Shown: positions 20,807 to 28,400 of the stretch, piece after piece
How positions within the stretch are numbered: position 1 is the first letter of the stretch
Layout: each line of letters starts with the position of its first letter
Virus record (IMG/VR): IMGVR_UViG_3300019776_000162
Span: 1 to 37,715 of that record
DNA: 37,715 nucleotides
From: a virus
Reading direction: 5' to 3' (one strand)
Program-made: the position numbers and the translations under genes
The notes under the pieces: model-generated
Databases searched by the model: none
The model's input: the letters and a program-made list of their open reading frames with translations, nothing else
Told to the model about the DNA's origin: nothing

Positions 20807-21283
20807 ATGCAACCTATCGGACTATTTGACGATTCATTATTAATCACTGAATGGTTTGATAGTTCTATTGCTGCATGGTTTGATGATTCTTTAATTCATG
20901 TAACAGAAGTAACGCCAGAACCAGAAGTTGCTGTTATTAGCGGCGGTGGCATTGGGCACACAAAGGGGAAAAGAAGGAATAGATTATTTATTGTTGAAGT
21001 AGATGGAATTACGCATAGAGTTTATGAAAACAACTTAAATAATTTTCTGGTGGCAGTTCATGAAAAGCAAGTAAAGCCCAATAAAAATAAAAAAGTTAAG
21101 AATGAAGTAAAAAAAGATGCGGAAATAACGCCTAAGTTTGATATACAATTCATACCTGACACTTACGATATTGATTTTGACATTTCTGGAATTAGCAGTA
21201 ATATACAAAAAATGTTTAATGAATCAATTGCAAGATACAAGCAAAACATAGATGATGAAGAATCAATTTTAGTGCTGACCTAA
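20807..21283 (+). CDS. Hypothetical structural-region protein
   Basis: A 158-residue protein with internal FDDS/WFD repeats at the start (LFDDSLLITEWFDSS and AWFDDSLI, residues 6-29), a pattern seen in short phage proteins near capsid genes, followed by a lysine-rich hinge and an acidic C-terminus. It is encoded 1 nt after the decoration-like gene. A virion component is plausible but not shown. Confidence 0.65.
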   Translation: MQPIGLFDDSLLITEWFDSSIAAWFDDSLIHVTEVTPEPEVAVISGGGIGHTKGKRRNRLFIVEVDGITHRVYENNLNNFLVAVHEKQVKPNKNKKVKNEVKKDAEITPKFDIQFIPDTYDIDFDISGISSNIQKMFNESIARYKQNIDDEESILVLT

Positions 21284-21290
21284 GGAAAAC

Positions 21291-21569
21291 ATGAGCGATT
21301 TAACAAAAGATATAGACCGTGCGAACTTGGCAACGCAATTGCTAGATAATGCTGTGTATAAAGAATCAATCCTTCTATTGCGTGAAACTCTGCATAAAGC
21401 ATGGGAAACGGCGCCTATTCGCGATGTAGAAGGCCAGCACGAACTAAAATTGATGTTAAAATTGCTTAATGATTTAGAAAATAACATCAAGCGTGTGGTT
21501 GATAATGGGAAGATTGCTCAGATAGAAATTGAGCGAGAGAAAACCAAGTGGTATAAAAAGATTGGATAA
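21291..21569 (+). CDS. Helical head-region protein
   Basis: A 92-residue helical protein (RANLATQLLDNAVYKESILL, LRETLHKAWETAP, a C-terminal IKRVVDNGKIAQIE). Proteins of this size and pattern lie between portal and scaffold in many podophages, with unknown function. AAGGA lies before the ATG. Confidence 0.7.
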   Translation: MSDLTKDIDRANLATQLLDNAVYKESILLLRETLHKAWETAPIRDVEGQHELKLMLKLLNDLENNIKRVVDNGKIAQIEIEREKTKWYKKIG

Positions 21570-21602
21570 GAATACCTAGCCAGTATGCATTTATAAACCT
21601 AA

Positions 21603-21639
21603 CGCCGAGAGGCGCTGGACTAGGGCGTGGCTGCCCTGG
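21603..21639 (+). promoter_or_regulatory. Tandem-hairpin leader before the scaffold/capsid genes
   Basis: Hairpin 1: CGCC-GAGA-GGCG (21603-21614), capped by a GNRA loop. Hairpin 2: CTAGGGC-N6-GCCCTGG (21620-21639), 7 bp with one G-U. They stand out as GC-rich in a 90-nt gap and end 9 nt before AGGAG (21648-21652). Possibly an mRNA stabiliser or processing site for the scaffold-capsid message. Confidence 0.5.
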
Positions 21640-21659
21640 TAACGATTAGGAGTTTTATC

Positions 21660-22568
21660 ATGGCAGACCAAGCTATCGAGCAGTCAGTCGAAGAACGCCT
21701 TATGGCGAACCTAGAAGCAGATTTACCAGAGCAGGAACTTGAAGCAGAAGAAGCGGGAGAACAAGCAAACGTAGGCGCACCTGAAGAGGCAGGCGAAGAA
21801 GTTGAAGCTGAAGCAGCCGCAGAAACTGAGGAAAGCGACCCAAGCGAGGTATTAAATATTGATGGGGAAGAGTACGAAGTCCCTGCCAAGCTAAAAGATG
21901 CATTTATGCGTCAGCAAGACTACACCAAAAAAACGCAGGAGCTTGCAAGCCAGCGCAAGGCGTTGGAAGAGCAGATTGCTCTGACACAGCAGCAAGCGCA
22001 GTTCCAGCAGCAATACCAGCAAGATGTAGCTCAACTGACATCATTAGATGCACAAATCAAGCAATATGAAGCTGTAAATTGGAATGAGTTACAAAATAAC
22101 GACCCATTGCAATTTGTAACTCTAAGAGAACAATATCGCGATTTAAAAGATGCACGAAACTATTACTCCCAAGAATTGAACCAGCGGCAGCAACAGCAAG
22201 CTATTCAAGCCCAGCAGCATTATGCCAAGCTGGCAGAACAAGGCGCAGCAGAGCTACGTAACTCAATAAAGGGATGGGGTCAGGAACGTGCAAGAGAAAT
22301 CCGTGAATTCGGTATGGAAACCTATGGATTTGCAGATAATGAACTAGCCAATGTAATTGACCCTCGCATTGTGAAGGTATTACATGACGCTTATCTGTAT
22401 CGCAAAGGACAGTCAGTATCAAATAAAAAAGTCATCGGCAAGCCCAAGCTAGGAAAACCACAAGCGCAACAAGCTCAGGCAAAACAGACCGATATTAAAT
22501 TAAGGCAAGCGCTCAAAAAAACAGGCAAAGCTGATTATGCAGCAGCCATGATTGAGCGATTACTATAA
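21660..22568 (+). CDS. Capsid scaffolding protein
   Basis: A 302-residue protein with scaffold features: very acidic N-terminal third (EQELEAEEAGEQANVGAPEE and beyond), a short YEVPAKLKDAFMRQQDYTKK block near residues 76-95, long glutamine-rich coiled coil (about 95-205) and a basic C-terminus ending in a helix (ALKKTGKADYAAAMIERLL) that would bind the capsid shell. ATG 21660 is chosen for AGGAG 7 nt upstream; an in-frame ATG at 21627 would run through hairpin 2. It is encoded 12 nt before the capsid gene. Confidence 0.85.
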   Translation: MADQAIEQSVEERLMANLEADLPEQELEAEEAGEQANVGAPEEAGEEVEAEAAAETEESDPSEVLNIDGEEYEVPAKLKDAFMRQQDYTKKTQELASQRKALEEQIALTQQQAQFQQQYQQDVAQLTSLDAQIKQYEAVNWNELQNNDPLQFVTLREQYRDLKDARNYYSQELNQRQQQQAIQAQQHYAKLAEQGAAELRNSIKGWGQERAREIREFGMETYGFADNELANVIDPRIVKVLHDAYLYRKGQSVSNKKVIGKPKLGKPQAQQAQAKQTDIKLRQALKKTGKADYAAAMIERLL

Positions 22569-22580
22569 AGGAAAATTATT

Positions 22581-23543
22581 ATGGCAGTTTCAGTTAATAC
22601 CACTTACTATGCAAACGGTAAGGCAGAGGACTTCGAAGATATTATCTTTGATATTTCACCAACAGAAACACCGCTTTTGACATTGGCAAAACGTGGTAAA
22701 GCAACAGCAACATTGCATCAATGGCAAACAGATGCGCTGGCAGCAACAGCAGCTAATATTGTGATTGAAGGTGATGATGCAGCATTTGCCACATTAGCGC
22801 CAACAACTGTTTATGCTAACTATACTCAAATCTCACGTAAGACCGTGCAAATTTCAGGCACTTACGATGCGGTTAAAAAATATGGTCGCAAAACAGAAAC
22901 AGCTTATCAATTAATGAAGGCTGGTAAAGCTCTCAAGCTGGATATCGAGTACGCTTTATCTCGCAACCAGATTGGTACTGCTGGCGGCTCTGCAACTGGT
23001 CGTTCAAGCGCTGGTTTTGAATCATGGATTGCAGGTGATGGTAACCGCATCATCGCAACAGGCAATACCACTGCGACAACTCCAGCATTTACCACAACTC
23101 CAGGTGTTGCATTAACAGACGGCACAGCTAACACATTCATCGAGGCAGACTTGAAATTGGCATTGCAAGCTGCGTGGACTGATGGCGGCGACCCTTCTGT
23201 TATTATGATGTCAGCAACCAACAAAAACCGTTTTGACAGTTTTGCTGGCGTTGCGACTAAATACAACGAAGTTAAGGGCACTTCACAAGGTACAATTACA
23301 GGCGCTTCTGACATTTATGTTTCAAGCTTCGGTAACCACGTAGTGAAACTATCACGTGTAATGCGTGACAATGCGGTGTTATGTATTGACCCTGAATACG
23401 TTGGCGTAGCATTCTTGCGCGGCATTCAAAAAGAAGAACTGGCGAAAACTGGCGACAGTACAAAAACCATCATTCTTGCTGAATATGCATTAACGGTTCA
23501 AAACGTTAATGCTCACGCAAAAGTGCAGGGCGTAGGCGCTTAA
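22581..23543 (+). CDS. Major capsid protein (DUF5309 / SU10-type)
   Basis: A 320-residue HK97-fold capsid protein of the family formerly DUF5309. Features are the TETPLLTLAKRGKATATLHQ opening (28-47), NYTQISRKTVQISGTYDAVK (74-93), YGRKTETAYQLMKAGKALKL and a C-terminal LIxDPEYVG-like block (LCIDPEYVGVAFLRG), all typical of the family. AAGGA precedes the ATG. Smooth codon use and a terminator right after the gene fit very high expression. Confidence 0.9.
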   Translation: MAVSVNTTYYANGKAEDFEDIIFDISPTETPLLTLAKRGKATATLHQWQTDALAATAANIVIEGDDAAFATLAPTTVYANYTQISRKTVQISGTYDAVKKYGRKTETAYQLMKAGKALKLDIEYALSRNQIGTAGGSATGRSSAGFESWIAGDGNRIIATGNTTATTPAFTTTPGVALTDGTANTFIEADLKLALQAAWTDGGDPSVIMMSATNKNRFDSFAGVATKYNEVKGTSQGTITGASDIYVSSFGNHVVKLSRVMRDNAVLCIDPEYVGVAFLRGIQKEELAKTGDSTKTIILAEYALTVQNVNAHAKVQGVGA

Positions 23544-23559
23544 TAGTTAACTAACTAGG

Positions 23560-23588
23560 AAGGGCGGCAGAAATGTTGCCCTTTTATT
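23560..23588 (+). terminator. Intrinsic terminator after the capsid gene
   Basis: AAGGGCGGCA (23560-23569) pairs with TGTTGCCCTT (23574-23583) over 10 bp with two G-U pairs around a GAAA loop, followed by TTATTAT. The T run is short, so it probably lets part of transcription through to the tail genes, whose first ATG is at 23589. Confidence 0.7.
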
Positions 23589-23903
23589 ATGACTATATTA
23601 TTCGATAAGAATGCAGATGGAACTACAGAGTATTTCAGGCATGATGAATCATCAAACTCTACTACGATTACTACTGTTCAAGATGTTTCTGGTTTGCTAG
23701 AATCATTAAAGCAAAGAAGGAATTTAACTGGCGATGAAATAAAAGGTGAATTCTGGCATTATGCAACAATCCCCACTGTAGTCGAAATTGCACTGTATAA
23801 AAAAGGGATCAATATTTATGACCCAACGCATACAAAAGCAATGCTAAAAGAAATAAATACCAATTATCCATGGTTGAAAGCCACAAATAAAAAACATGCC
23901 TAA
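23589..23903 (+). CDS. Conserved phage protein downstream of the capsid gene
   Basis: A 104-residue protein with TTITTVQDVSGLLESLKQRR (25-44), FWHYATIPTVVEIALYKKGI (55-74) and YDPTHTKAMLKEINTNYPWL (77-96). This pattern is frequent in small proteins encoded just after the capsid gene in podophages, with no known function. The ATG follows the terminator with no clear ribosome binding site. It overlaps the next gene by 8 nt. Confidence 0.7.
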   Translation: MTILFDKNADGTTEYFRHDESSNSTTITTVQDVSGLLESLKQRRNLTGDEIKGEFWHYATIPTVVEIALYKKGINIYDPTHTKAMLKEINTNYPWLKATNKKHA

Positions 23904-25218
23904 TCAAGAATTATTACTTGCCATTAAAGATTTAGTAGAATCCGAGCAGTTTGATGTTGCAATGCCGCTTATTTATGGAATTCTTGAAGATGACCCGAAT
24001 GATGTAATGGCGTTGAATTTTCTTGGATATATCTATTTAGTCAGCGGTAAAGATGCTCTTGCCTATTATACTTTCAAGCATGCAAGCAATATTGCCCCAA
24101 CAAACAAGGCTATTGTTGCCAATCTTGGTAAGGCAGCACATGAGCTTGGCAGGTTTGAAGAGGCTATCCAACAGTTTTTGGAAGCGGCAAAACTAGACCC
24201 AGACTATGCTATGGCTTATGCTAATGCCAGCGCATCGCTAGTGCAGATGTCACAGTGGGATGATGCAGAGAAAGCCGCATTACTGGCGTTAGAGTGTGAT
24301 CCAAAAGAATTGAATGCAACTATGAATTTAGCGCATGTTTATTTTGCTAAAGGCGATTGGCAGAAAGCATGGAAACATTTTGGCTTGTCACTTGGCTCTA
24401 AATTCCGTAAAGAATACGGCTATGCAGACGAAACGCGCTGGAACGGCGAGAAAAATAAATCATTAGTCATCTATGGTGAGCAGGGATTAGGTGATGAAGT
24501 GATGTACGCATCAATCTTGCCAGAGGTAATTGAAGATAGTAAGCACGTCATTGTTGATTGTGATGCAAAGCTGGAAGGCTTATTTAAGCGCTCATTCCCT
24601 AAAGCTACTGTATATGGTACTAGGCGTGATGACCATCCAGAATGGCTTAAAGGAGCAAAAATAGACCACAGATGTGCATTAGGCGGACTTGGTGAGTTCT
24701 ATCGTACGACAGATGAATCATTTTCTGGGAAGCCTTATTTGGTTGCAGACCCAGAGCGTAGGATTATGTGGCGAGCTTTATTCGACGGTTATAAAAAACC
24801 AGTTATCGGGATTACTTCTCATGGTGGCGTTAAAAAGAATAATGAAGCTGGGAGAACGCTTTCTTATGAGGACTTGAGAGAGCTTTTAAATGACACAAGA
24901 TATGAGTTTGTTTCTCTTGACTATAAAGATGGTGTTACACATAAGCGTTTAAGACAATTCCCGTTCGCTACAAAATCAGATGATATGGATGATACGGCTG
25001 CATTGATATCTGAATTGGATTTGGTCGTTGGCGTTAATACCACAGCGCATCATTTAGCTGGGGCTTTAGGTGTAAAAACAGTTACATTAGTGCCTAAATA
25101 TCATTGGGCAAGATATGCGCGTGACCATGTTTGGTACAAATCACAAACCTTGGTTAAACAGGGATTAAAGACTTGGAAAGAGGTCGTTAAAGGGCTGAAA
25201 ATTGCTGATTACCTCTGA
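23896..25218 (+). CDS. TPR-glycosyltransferase fusion
   Basis: A 440-residue protein. Residues 1-165 hold about four TPR units (ALNFLGYIYLVSGKDALAYY, NLGKAAHELGRFEEAIQQFL, NLAHVYFAKGDWQKAW). Residues 185-440 are a GT9/GT41-like GT-B domain: SLVIYGEQGLGDEVMYASIL (189-208) and a C-terminal VGVNTTAHHLAGALGVKTVT donor-site block. TPR plus GT-B is also the plan of protein O-GlcNAc transferases, so peptide or virion glycosylation is possible; LPS sugar transfer is the alternative. First of five sugar-related genes in the structural operon. Confidence 0.8.
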   Translation: MPNQELLLAIKDLVESEQFDVAMPLIYGILEDDPNDVMALNFLGYIYLVSGKDALAYYTFKHASNIAPTNKAIVANLGKAAHELGRFEEAIQQFLEAAKLDPDYAMAYANASASLVQMSQWDDAEKAALLALECDPKELNATMNLAHVYFAKGDWQKAWKHFGLSLGSKFRKEYGYADETRWNGEKNKSLVIYGEQGLGDEVMYASILPEVIEDSKHVIVDCDAKLEGLFKRSFPKATVYGTRRDDHPEWLKGAKIDHRCALGGLGEFYRTTDESFSGKPYLVADPERRIMWRALFDGYKKPVIGITSHGGVKKNNEAGRTLSYEDLRELLNDTRYEFVSLDYKDGVTHKRLRQFPFATKSDDMDDTAALISELDLVVGVNTTAHHLAGALGVKTVTLVPKYHWARYARDHVWYKSQTLVKQGLKTWKEVVKGLKIADYL

Positions 25219-25228
25219 ATATAAATCC

Positions 25229-25684
25229 ATGCAAAAAACTCTACATGAGAACTCCAGTTATGGAACATCTGGATATAGAAGTGCAGAGTTTGTTAAGAAG
25301 TTTAATGACAAAGATATTCTCGATTACGGCTGTGGGAAACGTACTTTAGAGCACGCTTTAGGATTTGACATATTTAATTATGACCCTGCAATAGAGGGTT
25401 TTGAAAATGAGAATAAACCGCATAATATTGTCTTTTGTGGAGATGTTCTTGAGCACATAGAGCCTCAATTGCTTGATGATGTATTGCAGGATATAAGACG
25501 ATGCACTTTGGTAAGAGGGTTATTAATAGCCTCTACAGTAGCCGCTAAAAAAACATTAAGTGACGGAAGAAATGCACACTTGATTATTGAGAATGCTGAT
25601 TGGTGGCGTGAAAAGTTAAAGAAATATTTCAAAATAACAAGTGAATATATTTCTGGTACAAATGCTTTTTTCTGGGTTGAATAA
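25229..25684 (+). CDS. Class I SAM-dependent methyltransferase-like protein
   Basis: A 151-residue protein with motif I ILDYGCGK (30-37) and a DVLEHIEPQLL motif IV region. It is shorter than most class I methyltransferases, with a compact C-terminal half. The ATG at 25229 is preferred to a TTG at 25202; neither has a clear ribosome binding site. Placed between two glycosyltransferases, it may methylate a sugar or a protein; the substrate is unknown. Confidence 0.7.
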   Translation: MQKTLHENSSYGTSGYRSAEFVKKFNDKDILDYGCGKRTLEHALGFDIFNYDPAIEGFENENKPHNIVFCGDVLEHIEPQLLDDVLQDIRRCTLVRGLLIASTVAAKKTLSDGRNAHLIIENADWWREKLKKYFKITSEYISGTNAFFWVE

Positions 25685-26430
25685 TGGGCGCAGGGGATTG
25701 GCTAATTTGTAGCGCACAAGTTAAACGTGCAAATATTGAAACAGGTAAAAAAGTCTGCGTAGGAAACGGTAAACAGGCATTTATTGATAACGACATACTT
25801 ATTAACAATCCTAGATTAGCCAGAAATGGAGAGGATTGCGTATGGGTAGCCAACTATACTGGGCATCGTCCTTACTTCAAACAGGTAACAAAAGAAAGAA
25901 TCATATTTAATGATGATTTCAAGCCAGAGCCAGGTGAGATATATCTAAGAGAATCAGAACTTAAACAGGCAGATGAGCGCTTAAACGGTGTCACAGATTT
26001 CATACTAGTAGAGCCTAATGTCAAAAGCAAATTTATTCATACCGTTAACAAGTCATGGCCTCATTTTGAAGAGCTAATCAAGCATGATTTACCATGGCTG
26101 CAAGTAGGTGACAGTAACGCTATACGTTACACGAGATTCATACAAACAGATTCATTCAGAGAGGCATGTGCGATTTTAAGCCGTGCCAGTATGTTCGTAG
26201 GCACAGATGGGGGCTTGCATCATGCAGCGGCAGCGCTTGGCATTCCTAGCGTAGTCATTTGGACAGGATTCACTTCACCAAAACATTTAGGTTATGACGC
26301 GCATATCAATATCCATGATGGCGGCGAGCCTTGCGGAACGATTAACAAAGTGTGCCAGCATTGCTTGGACATATCTAAAAACATCACCGTAGAGCGAGTT
26401 TTGGATGCAATTCATACTATCAGGAGTTGA
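25684..26430 (+). CDS. GT9-like glycosyltransferase (heptosyltransferase fold)
   Basis: A 248-residue GT-B-type protein starting MGAGDWLICSAQVKRANIET and carrying the GT9 nucleotide-sugar signature FVGTDGGLHHAAAALGIPSV (about 171-190) followed by VIWTGFTSPKHLGY. A C-terminal CGTINKVCQHC cluster may bind metal or stabilise the fold. Overlaps neighbours (TAATG at the start, 26 nt at the end). Acts in the sugar cassette; acceptor unknown. Confidence 0.8.
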   Translation: MGAGDWLICSAQVKRANIETGKKVCVGNGKQAFIDNDILINNPRLARNGEDCVWVANYTGHRPYFKQVTKERIIFNDDFKPEPGEIYLRESELKQADERLNGVTDFILVEPNVKSKFIHTVNKSWPHFEELIKHDLPWLQVGDSNAIRYTRFIQTDSFREACAILSRASMFVGTDGGLHHAAAALGIPSVVIWTGFTSPKHLGYDAHINIHDGGEPCGTINKVCQHCLDISKNITVERVLDAIHTIRS

Positions 26431-27106
26431 GCGTAGAGATAATGCCCTGAAGCGCTTGCAAAGTGTATCTGGCGGCGAGTTAACGAAAGATTGGAACGGT
26501 AAAGATATTCCTGTAATCGTAGGTAATTTGCATGGTGCTGCTGAGATACAGATTAAGTGCAGAGAGCTTGGAATTCCGTATATTTTAATAGACCATGGAT
26601 ATTTTTATCGTGATATTGGTCTTTCGGTCGCGAGGTTTTGTGTAAGTCATTACCATTGCACAGATTGGAGAACGTCATCAAGGCCATTGCCTAAGATAGA
26701 AAAATATAAGCATGGGAATCATATTGTTGTTATTCCTCCAAGTGATTACGCTAAACTCATTTACAAATCACATAAATGGTTAGATAATACATTGCAACAG
26801 CTATCAAGGCTGACTGATAGGAAAATAATTGTAAAGAACAAAAGTGATGGAGCATTAAGTCCATATTTAAAAGATGCGCATGCATTGATAAGTTTTGGCT
26901 CTGTTTCTGAAGTTGAGGCGCTTATCGCTGGAGTTCCTGTTTTTGTATCTGAATACAGTCCTGCTGCTCCATTAACTCAGGATTTATTAAATATAGAATC
27001 GCCAGAATTTAAATATAGAGACGATTGGCTGCGTTCTTTGTCTGCTTGCCAGTGGGGCAGCCATGAAATGAATGAATGTTGGGATAGATTGAAAGCGCAA
27101 TTATGA
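26405..27106 (+). CDS. GT-B-like glycosyltransferase / capsule-synthesis-like protein
   Basis: A 233-residue protein of the GT-B type seen beside GT9 genes in phages: IPYILIDHGYFYRDIGLS (residues 57-74), a VVIPPSDYAKLIYKS linker, then HALISFGSVSEVEALIAGVP and VFVSEYSPAAPL, the donor-binding GS-x-SEVEAL block. Its start lies 26 nt inside the previous gene and its stop overlaps the next ATG. Exact sugar and acceptor unknown. Confidence 0.65.
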   Translation: MQFILSGVERRDNALKRLQSVSGGELTKDWNGKDIPVIVGNLHGAAEIQIKCRELGIPYILIDHGYFYRDIGLSVARFCVSHYHCTDWRTSSRPLPKIEKYKHGNHIVVIPPSDYAKLIYKSHKWLDNTLQQLSRLTDRKIIVKNKSDGALSPYLKDAHALISFGSVSEVEALIAGVPVFVSEYSPAAPLTQDLLNIESPEFKYRDDWLRSLSACQWGSHEMNECWDRLKAQL

Positions 27107-27795
27107 CAATACCTGTTTACGTTGGCTATGATTATCGGGAAGCGGTAGCTTACCATGTTTTTTGCCATAGCATTATCAATAAATCCACAGTGCCAGTAAG
27201 TTTCCATCCGCTATCATTATCTCTGCTATCTGGTTATAAAGAAACGCACACGGATGGCTCAAATGCATTTATTTACTCAAGATTCTTGGTTCCCCACTTA
27301 CAAGGATATAAAGGATGGGCAATATTTGCTGATGGGGATATGGTGTGTTTAGATGACATAGCAGAGCTTTGGGAGTTACGAGATGAATCCAAAGCCGTAA
27401 TGGTGATAAAGCATGATTATAAAACCAAGTTTCCAATTAAGTATCTAGGTAATAATAACGCTGACTATCCTAGAAAAAATTGGTCAAGCGTAATGCTGAT
27501 TAACTGTTCTCATCCAGCAAACAAGGTGCTCACTCCTGAATTTATAGAAAATGCCACAGGTGCACAGCTACATAGGTTTACATGGCTAACTGATGATTTA
27601 ATTGGAGAGCTTCCTATCGAGTGGAATTGGCTGGATAAAGAGTTTGATATAAACTCTGAGGCAAAATTAATCCATTACACAATTGGCACGCCATGCTTTG
27701 ATGGTTATAAAGATGGTACGCAGACCAGCAAATGGTGGGATAATTATACGGGAGCTATTTCACCTTTATATGTCACTAAGGAATCTTACGCATGA
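27103..27795 (+). CDS. GT8-like glycosyltransferase
   Basis: A 230-residue GT-A-fold protein. FADGDMVCLDDIAELW (75-90) contains the DxD metal site D77-G-D79, and PVYVGYDYREAVAYHVFCHS opens the Rossmann-like half. LLSGYKETHTDGSNAF and WSSVMLINC are further GT8-style blocks, and IHYTIGTP near the end resembles the C-terminal H of the family. A retaining sugar transferase that would use UDP-sugars. Last gene of the cassette; the tail genes follow with a 4-nt overlap. Confidence 0.8.
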   Translation: MTIPVYVGYDYREAVAYHVFCHSIINKSTVPVSFHPLSLSLLSGYKETHTDGSNAFIYSRFLVPHLQGYKGWAIFADGDMVCLDDIAELWELRDESKAVMVIKHDYKTKFPIKYLGNNNADYPRKNWSSVMLINCSHPANKVLTPEFIENATGAQLHRFTWLTDDLIGELPIEWNWLDKEFDINSEAKLIHYTIGTPCFDGYKDGTQTSKWWDNYTGAISPLYVTKESYA

Positions 27796-28400
27796 TAACC
27801 GATTACACAGAGCTACAAACATCAATGACAAGCTGGCTGAGCAGGACTAATGACACTGGGCTTATTGCATTGTTCCCTGATTTCATTACGCTTGCAGAAG
27901 CAAAGTTTAATCGTGCGTTAAGGACAAGAGAGATGGAAACGACTGCAACTGTTGCCGCATCCAATGGTGCTGTTGCTTTGCCTGCTGATTATCTTGAAAT
28001 GCGTAGATTGTTTATTAACGGCTCAACAAGAAAAGAGCTTGAATATCTCACCCCAGAAACATTCTATCTTACGTTCCCATCAAACACAGGAAGCTCTAAA
28101 TATTACACGATTGAAGGCTCTAATATTAAATTAGCAGACCAATCAACAAGCTCTGATGTCATTATTCTTTATTACCAGAAAATCCCTGCATTGAGCGTTT
28201 CAAACACGACAAATTGGCTGTTGACATCGCATCCAGATTTGTACCTTGCAGAATCTTTATCTGAAGCTTACAACGTGATTAAAAATGCTGGTGAAGAGCA
28301 AAAATGGTATCAAAAAGCAGTTTTAATTGCTGAATCTATTTTAAGCGCAGATAAAAAAGGCAAGTATTCTGGTACATCTATGAGAGTGATTGCAGCATGA
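27792..28400 (+). CDS. Tail adaptor (head-tail connector) protein
   Basis: A 202-residue protein of the podovirus adaptor type: ITLAEAKFNRALRTREMETT (34-53), ALPADYLEMRRLFING (67-82) and a C-terminal LAESLSEAYNVIKNAGEEQK helix. Proteins with this pattern attach to the portal ring as in P22 gp4 and T7 gp11. ATGA overlaps at both ends tie it to the next tail gene. Confidence 0.8.
   Translation: MITDYTELQTSMTSWLSRTNDTGLIALFPDFITLAEAKFNRALRTREMETTATVAASNGAVALPADYLEMRRLFINGSTRKELEYLTPETFYLTFPSNTGSSKYYTIEGSNIKLADQSTSSDVIILYYQKIPALSVSNTTNWLLTSHPDLYLAESLSEAYNVIKNAGEEQKWYQKAVLIAESILSADKKGKYSGTSMRVIAA

Noticed and set aside
22907-23314. A 135-codon - strand frame within the capsid gene
   Set aside because: Antisense shadow caused by the regular codon use of the highly expressed capsid gene.
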